Below, piece after piece: positions 27,376 through 35,361 of a stretch of 64,000 bases of DNA. Position 1 is the first letter of the stretch, and every line of letters starts with the position of its first letter. The stretch comes from an uncultured Saprospiraceae bacterium (GTDB lineage: Bacteria > Bacteroidota > Bacteroidia > Chitinophagales > Saprospiraceae). The stretch is from positions 1-64,000 of the forward strand of contig CALLXF010000010.1 in assembly GCA_938015805.1 (NCBI GenBank). The letters are read 5' to 3'. The notes under the pieces are model-generated. The model saw only the letters and a program-made list of their open reading frames with translations. It ran no database searches and was not told the DNA's origin. A program made the translations under genes and the position numbers.

Positions 27376-27852
27376 ATGGACTCCACTAATCTAATCGACG
27401 ATCATATTAATAATGGATCACTTACCATTACACCACCAATAAAAAACTTTTTATTAGAAACTTCTAAATGGGCAAAGTTTCTCGCCATTTTAGGATTTAT
27501 AGGCTCTGGTATTCTAATACTCGTAGCATTAGGAATGATATTTTTTATGAGTTCGCTAGCTTCTAGCATGGGAAATGCAGATCCTCTAGAAGCATTAGGT
27601 GGCGGTTTCTTAGGTGTTATTTATCTTGCTATGGCTGCTTTGTATGTAATGCCATCTTTGTATCTCTGGCGTTTTGCCACTAAAATGAAAACCGCTTTAA
27701 TGGATAATGATCAAGGCTTCTTATCATACTCATTTGAAAATCTAAAAAGCTGCTACAAATTTTTAGGCATTATGATGGCGATAATCGTGGGTTTTTATGC
27801 TATTGGTATTTTAATAGGGATAGTTGCAGGAGGAGCTGCATTATTTATGTAA
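27376..27852 (+). CDS. DUF5362-type membrane protein
   Basis: 158 aa with an amphipathic N-terminus and three to four membrane segments: about residues 36-58, 75-98 (LGVIYLAMAALYVMPSLYLW) and 127-155 (IMMAIIVGFYAIGILIGIVAGG). Between the second and third lies the short conserved-looking loop RFATKMKTALM. This fits the DUF5362 family of Bacteroidota, function unknown. It is convergent with the DUF58 gene, 17 bases apart. Confidence 0.65.
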   Translation: MDSTNLIDDHINNGSLTITPPIKNFLLETSKWAKFLAILGFIGSGILILVALGMIFFMSSLASSMGNADPLEALGGGFLGVIYLAMAALYVMPSLYLWRFATKMKTALMDNDQGFLSYSFENLKSCYKFLGIMMAIIVGFYAIGILIGIVAGGAALFM

Positions 27853-27869
27853 AAAGATAAACGACTGGA

Positions 27870-29195
27870 CTAAAACATTCGCTTAGCTTTTATCTCGAGA
27901 TACTTATTGATCACATTGATAGAGAGGTCTTCTGGCTTTGTTAATATGGTCTGAATACCGTTAGAATTTAATTCCATCTTTATCTTTTCTTTTTCTATCA
28001 AGGCACGCTGGGCAAATGTCTTTAAATAAATTTCGTCACGAGTGCGACAAGTCATCTGACTGGTTTGTATAAGCTCGGTATTAATAAAAAAGATAACTAA
28101 GAGCAGGTGTTTTTTATTAATCGATTTTAGATAAGGTAGATTACGTTTGAGGTCATTCTGATTTTCAAAATTAGTGAAGAATATTAGTATACTTCTCCTA
28201 GATATCTTTTTACGTATAGTAATATGCAACAGCTCAAGACTAGATTCTTTAAACTCTGTTTTTTGGTGATATAACCTATTAGATATTTTTTCTAATTGGT
28301 TGCGGACAGATTCTGCTTTTACGATACTTCCTATTTTATTAGAATAAGTAATGAGACCTACTCTATCATATTTTTTCAGAACAATATTAGAGATAACCAG
28401 AGCACTATTAATGGCATAGTCTAAAAGTGTTAATTCGTTAAAAGGCATTTTCATAGATCTCCCTTTGTCGACAATGCAGTATACATTTTGGGACTTAGTG
28501 TTTTGGAACTGATTTATCATCAGAGTATTAAGTCGAGAGGAGGCTTTCCAGTTTATCGCTTTTATATTATCTCCTTGTGCATAAGCTCTTATATGCTCAA
28601 ATTCGTCATTTTCTCCTACCTGTCTAATTTTTCTGATTCCAGAGTTCCTTGCTGTTTTAGAAAACACTTGCAATTCGTATTTTTTCATCTGGATAATAGA
28701 AGGAATGACCTTTACATCAACTGAATGTTCCACTGTATGTTTTATCTCTACCAGTGATAAAAACGGAGTAGAGATATATAAATGTAAATCCCCGAAAGAA
28801 TACACTCCTCTTGTTACAGGAGTGATAGAAAAAGAACTTTCAACGGATTTTTTAGTGCCTACCGTAAAAGAACCGATCGTATCACGATGCTGAAGCTGTG
28901 TCGCTAACTCATCCACTAGGTCTATATTTAAACTTAAATCGCTATTATTATCGATGGCATAAACGATTTGCTGTGCATCTCCTAAAGATAAGCGTGGAAG
29001 TATAAATCGAGAGGCAGTAACTCTATTTCGCAAAATAAATAGTATAACTAAATCTATAAAAACCAAACCGATCAATACATATAAAGACCATAATGCAATC
29101 CTATAAACTATTGGATATGCAAAAGATACTAAGAGTGCAACAATGATGCATCCGAGTAAAATAAACAGCCTGTTTTTAAGATAGATGGATTTCAT
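27870..29195 (-). CDS. DUF58 domain protein of the MoxR cluster
   Basis: 441 aa. Two membrane helices at the N-terminus (about residues 9-53) precede a beta-rich region and the DUF58 core with the signature DNIKAINWKASSRLNTLMINQFQ split over RxYxxGD and WKASSR motifs. A von Willebrand A-like fold follows (VYCIVDKGRSMKMPFNELTLLD). The MIDAS-like DxGRSM is in place of DxSxS. DUF58 proteins partner MoxR AAA+ ATPases at the membrane. One base separates it from the moxR stop. Precise function unknown. Confidence 0.85.
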   Translation of the reverse strand: MKSIYLKNRLFILLGCIIVALLVSFAYPIVYRIALWSLYVLIGLVFIDLVILFILRNRVTASRFILPRLSLGDAQQIVYAIDNNSDLSLNIDLVDELATQLQHRDTIGSFTVGTKKSVESSFSITPVTRGVYSFGDLHLYISTPFLSLVEIKHTVEHSVDVKVIPSIIQMKKYELQVFSKTARNSGIRKIRQVGENDEFEHIRAYAQGDNIKAINWKASSRLNTLMINQFQNTKSQNVYCIVDKGRSMKMPFNELTLLDYAINSALVISNIVLKKYDRVGLITYSNKIGSIVKAESVRNQLEKISNRLYHQKTEFKESSLELLHITIRKKISRRSILIFFTNFENQNDLKRNLPYLKSINKKHLLLVIFFINTELIQTSQMTCRTRDEIYLKTFAQRALIEKEKIKMELNSNGIQTILTKPEDLSINVINKYLEIKAKRMF

Positions 29196-29196
29196 G

Positions 29197-30315
29197 TTAA
29201 CGAGGCACTTCCAGCGATTGTAAAATTTCTTTTATGACTTCTTTTGTATTAAGACCTTCCATTTCTGCATCAGATGTAAGAATCAGTCTATGATTTAAAA
29301 CATGGTTTGCGACATACTGAACATCATCGGGAATAAGAAAATTACGACCTTCTAGTAATGCCGCCACTTTTGCTGTTTTTAGAATTCCTAAAGATGCCCT
29401 AGGTGATCCGCCTAGATAAATTTTTGCGTGAGTACGTGTCTCCTGGATGATACTCGTGATGTACTGTAACATCTGATCTTCGACATGTACATCTGCTAAC
29501 TCCTCTTGGATTTTTTTAATATCCACAGCACTCAAAATGGAAGAAATCACTTCCAGATTAGGAGGTCCAGTCTGTGATTTAAATTTTTGTAAGATTTGAA
29601 ATTCCTCTTTTTCTGTAGGATACTCTAGATTTATTTTCATCAGAAATCGATCTAACTGAGCTTCTGGTAAACGGTAGGTTCCTTCCTGCTCTATAGGATT
29701 CTGAGTTGCAATTACTAGAAACGGAAATTCCATTTTGTATTCTATACCATCATAGGAGATCTGTTTTTCTTCCATTACCTCAAAGAGAGCCGATTGTGTT
29801 TTAGCTGGAGCACGATTAATCTCATCGATCAGAACGAGATTAGAAAATATAGGTCCTTTTTTAAATTCAAATTTAGATTCCTTCATATTAAAAATCGAAG
29901 TCCCTAAAATATCTGACGGAAGTAGATCTGGTGTAAACTGTATCCTAGAGAAATCAGCATCTATTGTTTTTGCCAGTACTTTGGCAGATAGTGTTTTAGC
30001 AATTCCTGGCACACCTTCTAGTAGGATATGACCATCGCTCAGAACACAGGTCATCATTAATTTTATCAAATCAAACTGACCGATTAGAACTTTTCCACAT
30101 TCAGTGTAGAGCTCTTCCATTTTTTGAACCAAGGGGCTTTTTACAGTAGGAGCATATCGATACATAGAATGTCCTGGAGCTGATGAACTTTGTACACTAC
30201 CTGGAACTATCGGTTCCGTCACATCTGGTGTGACAACTTGATCCAGGCTTCCTTGAGGATCAGAAGGCTGAGTAGGATTTACTTCCTCGATTAAATCGTT
30301 ATTTTCTTCACTCAT
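29197..30315 (-). CDS. MoxR-family AAA+ ATPase
   Basis: 372 aa. Walker A GVPGIAKT (residues 101-108), Walker B LVLIDE (160-165), sensor 1 ATQNPIEQEGTYRLPEAQLDRF region, and a C-terminal lid with GGSPRASLGILKTAK. The first 60 residues are a low-complexity Pro/Ser/acidic extension unusual for the family. MoxR ATPases act as chaperones that activate or remodel partners, often with VWA-type proteins such as the adjacent DUF58. It overlaps the upstream gene by one base. Confidence 0.92.
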   Translation of the reverse strand: MSEENNDLIEEVNPTQPSDPQGSLDQVVTPDVTEPIVPGSVQSSSAPGHSMYRYAPTVKSPLVQKMEELYTECGKVLIGQFDLIKLMMTCVLSDGHILLEGVPGIAKTLSAKVLAKTIDADFSRIQFTPDLLPSDILGTSIFNMKESKFEFKKGPIFSNLVLIDEINRAPAKTQSALFEVMEEKQISYDGIEYKMEFPFLVIATQNPIEQEGTYRLPEAQLDRFLMKINLEYPTEKEEFQILQKFKSQTGPPNLEVISSILSAVDIKKIQEELADVHVEDQMLQYITSIIQETRTHAKIYLGGSPRASLGILKTAKVAALLEGRNFLIPDDVQYVANHVLNHRLILTSDAEMEGLNTKEVIKEILQSLEVPR

Positions 30316-31580
30316 TATTTAGCAGTTTTATAAAAAATCTCAACTCGACGATGTAGATTAATGAGCTGATCATCTGGATAGGCATATCCCTTATCAGCAT
30401 TGTCTAACATTTTTACGATAATTTGTAATTCATCGTAATCAAATTTAGATTTCTTGGATAATAGTTTTACAAAGTCTGGATTTTTCTCGTCCAGATAATA
30501 TTTCTTTTTTACGGTATGATAAAAGTAATTTTTAATATGAGGTATCAACCTAGCACTTTGGTTTTGACTTGAAAACAAGTTACTGAGTGTCTCTACGTAT
30601 TCTAATGTTGTATTTCTATTTTTTTCAAGAACCGGAATCGCCCGTTGCTTTCGTTTAGATTTAAAAATCACAAACAATAAACTCGATACTAAAATCAAGT
30701 AGTAGGCTGTACGCAGTGGTTTTTGCGAAAGTATAAACTGGAGCGGACTATTAGTATTTCCGCTGCTTCTCATTTTATTAAAACTAGGATGATCTAGAAC
30801 AACAAATTCTGGATCAAATGATTCAAATATTTTATTTAAATAACCAACATAATAATCCTGTTTACTGGCATGATTTATAAACATCTCAGGTACTGTGTGT
30901 TGATAAATAGATCCACTATCTATATCTGTTTTTAGATATACTGTATGCCCATTTATGCTTCCAAGAGGATTAGTAATTCCTTTATCCTGTACTTTGGTAG
31001 AATATGTACTATCGTTATATTCGGTCTGAACCGCATCCAACTCTGCCGATGCAGCTAAATCAAAAGTTCTATAGTTTAAGAATTTCTTTTCATCAAATCC
31101 TTTTACATAATGGGCATAACTGTATTGGATACCCATCATATCATTTTCAAAATAGAAATTCAAAATACTATCCTTGTTAGAGTATGCATAATTACCAGAA
31201 AAATAATTAGTGCTGTCTTCTGTCCATGATGACTTACCGATAATCAAAGCACTATTTCCTCTACGTACAAAATCTATGAGCTCACTCGTCTCCTCTTTAC
31301 GATAAGTAAATCGATTACCAAACATAATATAAAGCATTCCTGTCGTATCGAGATCAGATAATAATGTATCTCTATAATGGTAAACTACTTTATTAGAATC
31401 AAAATAGGATTTTACCATATTATCAAACATCCAAGCTCCGTATGGGTCCTTAGAATCATAGGTAAATTTACTTTTCCAGTCTAAATCAGATTCTTCTCTG
31501 TATTCTAATAACGAGCTCAGCAGTAAACCCAAAATTCCAACTCCTAGTATGATTACGATAATCAGCTCTTTCCTAGTCAT
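30315..31580 (-). CDS. DUF4350 domain membrane protein
   Basis: 421 aa with an N-terminal membrane helix (ELIIVIILGVGILGLLLSSLL), a periplasmic DUF4350-like part (GAWMFDNMVKSYFDSN, LYIMFGNRFTY, SALIIGKSSW) and a second helix near residue 285 (TAYYLILVSSLLFVIF). The C-terminal helical part is cytoplasmic. DUF4350 proteins are regularly found between MoxR and DUF4129 genes in Bacteroidota. It shares one base with moxR and four bases with the DUF4129 gene. Function unknown; perhaps a substrate-binding component of the membrane assembly. Confidence 0.75.
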   Translation of the reverse strand: MTRKELIIVIILGVGILGLLLSSLLEYREESDLDWKSKFTYDSKDPYGAWMFDNMVKSYFDSNKVVYHYRDTLLSDLDTTGMLYIMFGNRFTYRKEETSELIDFVRRGNSALIIGKSSWTEDSTNYFSGNYAYSNKDSILNFYFENDMMGIQYSYAHYVKGFDEKKFLNYRTFDLAASAELDAVQTEYNDSTYSTKVQDKGITNPLGSINGHTVYLKTDIDSGSIYQHTVPEMFINHASKQDYYVGYLNKIFESFDPEFVVLDHPSFNKMRSSGNTNSPLQFILSQKPLRTAYYLILVSSLLFVIFKSKRKQRAIPVLEKNRNTTLEYVETLSNLFSSQNQSARLIPHIKNYFYHTVKKKYYLDEKNPDFVKLLSKKSKFDYDELQIIVKMLDNADKGYAYPDDQLINLHRRVEIFYKTAK

Positions 31581-32272
31581 AAAGGCTGAGTTTTAAACTG
31601 ATTAAAAGCTATTGAATAATGATCAAACTCTTCTTTAGTAATCTCATAATTACCGTACCAGACCCATTCAAAAATTCCAGAAATAGTTTTAAATCCAGAA
31701 AACAAAGCTGTACCTCTTAATTCAGAGGCGTAGTCTCTATTTGTTTTTTCATACTTCCAGTCTATATCATTATTTACACTCATCTGCTGTAGCACCATCA
31801 AAAATCTCATCCGTAATGCCATCCGATAATCACCTAACCTTAAGGCTTTCTCATACTCTGACTCGACATCGACATCTTCTATATGTTCCTCCTCTAAATC
31901 TATCTCCTTATACTCTTGCACTGGTAAATTTTTATCTACTTGGACATTAGAAAAAATAATATAAATCATAGCACAGACCATAACTGCAATAAGAATATAT
32001 GCTAATACTCTAAAGATCCCTCCTAGACCACTTAGAAAACCCAGATTAGGAACTTCGCCAGGGCTTCTTTCCTTTTTCTCTTTTTTTACTGGATTCTTCT
32101 TTTTACCTTTTTTCCACTTTAGTTTTTTAGTTGTTTTATCATAGTCTAGTTGTTTATTATATGACTCAAATTCGGATTCAGAAATCGTATTTGATTTTTG
32201 AGCAAATACTCCATTCGCTGTAAAGCAAATAAAACATAAGCATACAATATGTAGATATTTCCTAGTCTTCAT
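31577..32272 (-). CDS. DUF4129 domain membrane protein
   Basis: 231 aa with a signal peptide (to about residue 25, GVFAQ), a Lys-rich segment, one membrane helix (IFRVLAYILIAVMVCAMIYIIF) and a cytoplasmic C-terminal DUF4129 domain (GDYRMALRMRFLMVLQQM, WVWYGNYEITKEEFDHY). DUF4129 resembles the C-terminal part of transglutaminase-like membrane proteins and travels with MoxR/DUF58. Four-base overlaps on both sides show tight translational coupling. Confidence 0.78.
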   Translation of the reverse strand: MKTRKYLHIVCLCFICFTANGVFAQKSNTISESEFESYNKQLDYDKTTKKLKWKKGKKKNPVKKEKKERSPGEVPNLGFLSGLGGIFRVLAYILIAVMVCAMIYIIFSNVQVDKNLPVQEYKEIDLEEEHIEDVDVESEYEKALRLGDYRMALRMRFLMVLQQMSVNNDIDWKYEKTNRDYASELRGTALFSGFKTISGIFEWVWYGNYEITKEEFDHYSIAFNQFKTQPL

Positions 32273-34098
32273 ACTGTCTCAAAAATTCCTGAACTTTTTC
32301 CAAAATGTTCAAAACGTTTTTCTAAATCATAACCATACTTCTGACACAGGAGAGAATAATAACTATCCGCAACTGCATAATAGAAGAATGGAATCGTAAT
32401 ACATATGGATAGTAAAATGGTTAAATGACTATAAAAATAATTTGCGGAAACAGTGTTATCAAATATATCATGCCATGTTAGTAGTTCATGGATAATAACT
32501 CCTACGCCTGTATTATTTAGAGTAAAATATATCGCCAATAAAAACAATACGCTAATCAAGTATTGTAAAATAAAATTGAAATATAGACTATAACTCTCAC
32601 GAATACTTTGCTCTATATTCTTTATAAATCCTAAGTCTCTATCCCTTGCAAATCTCAAACTAAAGATGATCAAAAAATGCGGTGTAAATAATAAATAAAT
32701 ACAAACTAGTGCCCCATTATTTGGAATAAAATAAAAAGGAAAAATGCACATTGCGGTGACTAATAAAACACCTAAAAAATTACGTTTAATATAAACTAGT
32801 AGTCCTTCTTTTTCCTGTTCTAAATATTTATAACTGATAAAAATAATTGCACTCCCAGTAGCGATGATATAAAAAAAGAAGAGCAGTAAATTACTCTGTT
32901 GGTAATAAAATAAATTTACCTCATCTAAGATCAAAAACAAATCCTCTACCTGTAACGAAATCCAAAACAGAATACTCCCTGCAATAAGCGTAGGAGCCAT
33001 AATCGTTTTTAAAAACGATGCGATGTACTTTTTATAATGGATGATCGCAAGAGATATATTTCCCTCTAATTGTCGAAAAGACATTTTCTGCACTATTATT
33101 TCCTTATCTGCAAATGGAATAATATCTACATCTGTTATCTGCTCACCCATCCTCTTGCTATAGTACCATGGATAAAAAAGCCACATAAATAATATCAGTG
33201 ATAAAGAAGTAACAATAATCAATATCTTAAGTGTAGTAGGCATCTCCGTTAGTCTAGTCACAAAAGACTCTAATGTTCCTGCAATTATAAATAAAGGTAT
33301 CGTTCCAATGATAATCCTCAATGCTCGCATCGCGGATATTTGTAAAGAGGTAGTTCTTTTATAGGTGCCTGGAAATAATATCCCATTACCTAAAACTATA
33401 CCTGCAGCACCTGCTATGATTATAGCTGATATTTCTATAGTGCCATGACACCAGATGGTAAGAAAAGAAGTAAAAAACAATCCCTTGGTGTAAAAAAACC
33501 ATTGGAATGCACCGACCATTATTCCATTAGAAATCAAAACAAAGATGGTCCCTATACTTCCAAAAAAACCTAGAACAAAAGCGATTAAGGCCACTCGTAA
33601 ATTATTTACAGTAATTTTAAAAAACATCTCTGTTTCCTCCATATCCTTATAAACCCTCATAGGGTCGCCCTCATTAATGTTTTGCTCCGTCATATTTATA
33701 TAATCCTCTCCGAGGATCGTAGTCGCAAAGTCAGGATTATAAGCGGTCGATAAAATACCAATACCTAAAGAAATCAAAAAAATGATGAGAGAGACATAAA
33801 ACGCTTTGCGTGATCTATAAATTTCTAACGGTAAGATATGACCAAAAAACCTGCGTATAGGCTCGATAGAAAATTTGTTTTTCTTTTTTCCCAGTGTATC
33901 GAAAACAGATTGAGTAAGATTATTTAAGTAGAGTCTTACAGATCGATTAGGGAAAAAAGTGCGAGCATAAGAAAGGTCACTAGAAACTTTAACAAAAAGT
34001 CCATGGAGCTTTTCAGGGTTTTGCTCAGATTTTAAGAGCAAATCCTCAAGTTCTCTCCACTTTTCTATATTTTGTTCTATAAACTTTTTTTCTGTCAT
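32269..34098 (-). CDS. SpoIIM-domain membrane protein with a second six-helix half
   Basis: 609 aa. Residues 1-95 are a cytoplasmic helical segment (YARTFFPNRSVRLYLNNL). The SpoIIM domain spans about residues 96-335 with several membrane helices, the motif NNLRVALIAFVLGFFGSIGT and the conserved WCHGTIEISAI. A second hydrophobic half (about 365-609) adds about six more helices and is not part of the usual SpoIIM domain of about 320 residues, so this looks like a fusion or long variant. In Bacteroidota, SpoIIM homologues are not sporulation proteins but part of the MoxR/DUF58/RDD set. First gene of the five-gene minus-strand operon. Confidence 0.8.
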   Translation of the reverse strand: MTEKKFIEQNIEKWRELEDLLLKSEQNPEKLHGLFVKVSSDLSYARTFFPNRSVRLYLNNLTQSVFDTLGKKKNKFSIEPIRRFFGHILPLEIYRSRKAFYVSLIIFLISLGIGILSTAYNPDFATTILGEDYINMTEQNINEGDPMRVYKDMEETEMFFKITVNNLRVALIAFVLGFFGSIGTIFVLISNGIMVGAFQWFFYTKGLFFTSFLTIWCHGTIEISAIIIAGAAGIVLGNGILFPGTYKRTTSLQISAMRALRIIIGTIPLFIIAGTLESFVTRLTEMPTTLKILIIVTSLSLILFMWLFYPWYYSKRMGEQITDVDIIPFADKEIIVQKMSFRQLEGNISLAIIHYKKYIASFLKTIMAPTLIAGSILFWISLQVEDLFLILDEVNLFYYQQSNLLLFFFYIIATGSAIIFISYKYLEQEKEGLLVYIKRNFLGVLLVTAMCIFPFYFIPNNGALVCIYLLFTPHFLIIFSLRFARDRDLGFIKNIEQSIRESYSLYFNFILQYLISVLFLLAIYFTLNNTGVGVIIHELLTWHDIFDNTVSANYFYSHLTILLSICITIPFFYYAVADSYYSLLCQKYGYDLEKRFEHFGKSSGIFETV

Positions 34099-34149
34099 CT
34101 ATCTTTAGTCCATTAAAGAAACGAAAAAAGATATTATTTCAGGAACGCT

Positions 34150-34854
34150 ATGAAAAATATAGAAATAGCTACGGCACATAATATCGTTTTTAAATACGAG
34201 CTTGCTACAGTGATGCATCGTATACTAGCTTTTGTGATAGATCTTTTAATACTCATGGTTTATATGTGGATCGCATCGGTTTTCCTCTCTTGGAGTACAG
34301 TACTATGGTATATATTTGTTTTCTTGGGATTTGCTTTTTACCATTTTATTATGGAAGTTTTTAATCGAGGCCAGTCGATCGGTAAAAAAGTAATGAAGCT
34401 CAGAGTGGTCACACTACGAGGCACTACGCCGGCTATAAATGATCTTTTTGTAAGATGGGTTTTCAGGATGATCGATATCACATTTTCCTTTGGATTACTA
34501 GCTATCATTAATATAGTAGGCTCAGAAAAAAATCAGCGGATCGGAGATTTGATCGCCCAGACCGCTGTAATCAGTCTTAAAAGCTCAACAGGTGTAAGTT
34601 TAAAAAGCTTGTTAGAACTAAATAAAAGTGAGGAGTCCGTTTCTTATCCTGGCTTACGCCAATATACAGATGAAGATATGGTACTTTTAAAACATGCTTT
34701 AACAAGATATCATAATTATAAAACGGATGAAAACCGAGCCATCCTTACAACAATAGGAAAACGAATATTAGAAGATTTAGAAATAAAAAAAGACAAATTA
34801 TCCATCTCTTTTTTAAAAGAACTGTTAAACGAGTATGTAATTATTACAAGATAA
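34150..34854 (+). CDS. RDD family membrane protein
   Basis: 234 aa. The RDD domain occupies about residues 18-150: MHRILAFVIDLLILMVYMW carries the R and D positions, then RGQSIGKKVMKLRVV and NQRIGDLIAQT. Three membrane helices are visible. The C-terminal 75 residues are soluble and helical. It is divergent from the SpoIIM gene by 51 bases and forms a pair with a second RDD gene; RDD proteins commonly flank the MoxR/DUF58/SpoIIM set. Transport or scaffold roles have been proposed for the family; the role here is unknown. Confidence 0.82.
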   Translation: MKNIEIATAHNIVFKYELATVMHRILAFVIDLLILMVYMWIASVFLSWSTVLWYIFVFLGFAFYHFIMEVFNRGQSIGKKVMKLRVVTLRGTTPAINDLFVRWVFRMIDITFSFGLLAIINIVGSEKNQRIGDLIAQTAVISLKSSTGVSLKSLLELNKSEESVSYPGLRQYTDEDMVLLKHALTRYHNYKTDENRAILTTIGKRILEDLEIKKDKLSISFLKELLNEYVIITR

Positions 34855-34857
34855 ATT

Positions 34858-35337
34858 ATGAATAACTATGAAGACGAGTTAATAGATATCGAACTAGATG
34901 ATAGGGAAATAAGACTTGTCATGGCTAGTAAAGGAAAACGTTTTGCTAACTATATTTTAGATGTTATAGTATTTTATGTTATCGTCTTTGGTCTGGCCGT
35001 TGTACTGGCTACGGTAAATGATAATTTTCAAAACTGGATAATAGGACTAGAAGAAACCAATTGGTTTATAGATAGATTAATCTCTGCAATAATGCTTTTT
35101 ATTTATTATACGATTATAGAGTCTACTCTCAAAGGAAAAACAATAGGAAAATATATAACTAACACTAGAGCTGTAAATTATGATGGAAGTGTACCTAACA
35201 TATTTACCATTCTTTCAAGATCAGCATCGAGAATCGTTCCTTTCGAGGCATTTTCTTTTTTAGGACAAGAACCTACAGGCTGGCACGACAAATGGTCCGA
35301 TACTATTGTCATAGACGAAAAAGAATCATCTTTATAA
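34858..35337 (+). CDS. RDD family membrane protein (second copy)
   Basis: 159 aa. RDD features: ASKGKRFANYILDVIVFYVIV, KGKTIGKYITNTRAV and DKWSDTIVI near the end, with three membrane helices. Shorter than the preceding RDD protein and not closely similar to it, so not a recent duplicate. Three bases after that gene and 24 bases before paaZ, so paaZ may be transcribed from the RDD promoter. Confidence 0.82.
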   Translation: MNNYEDELIDIELDDREIRLVMASKGKRFANYILDVIVFYVIVFGLAVVLATVNDNFQNWIIGLEETNWFIDRLISAIMLFIYYTIIESTLKGKTIGKYITNTRAVNYDGSVPNIFTILSRSASRIVPFEAFSFLGQEPTGWHDKWSDTIVIDEKESSL

Positions 35338-35361
35338 AAAAATAAGTTAACCATAAAATAA

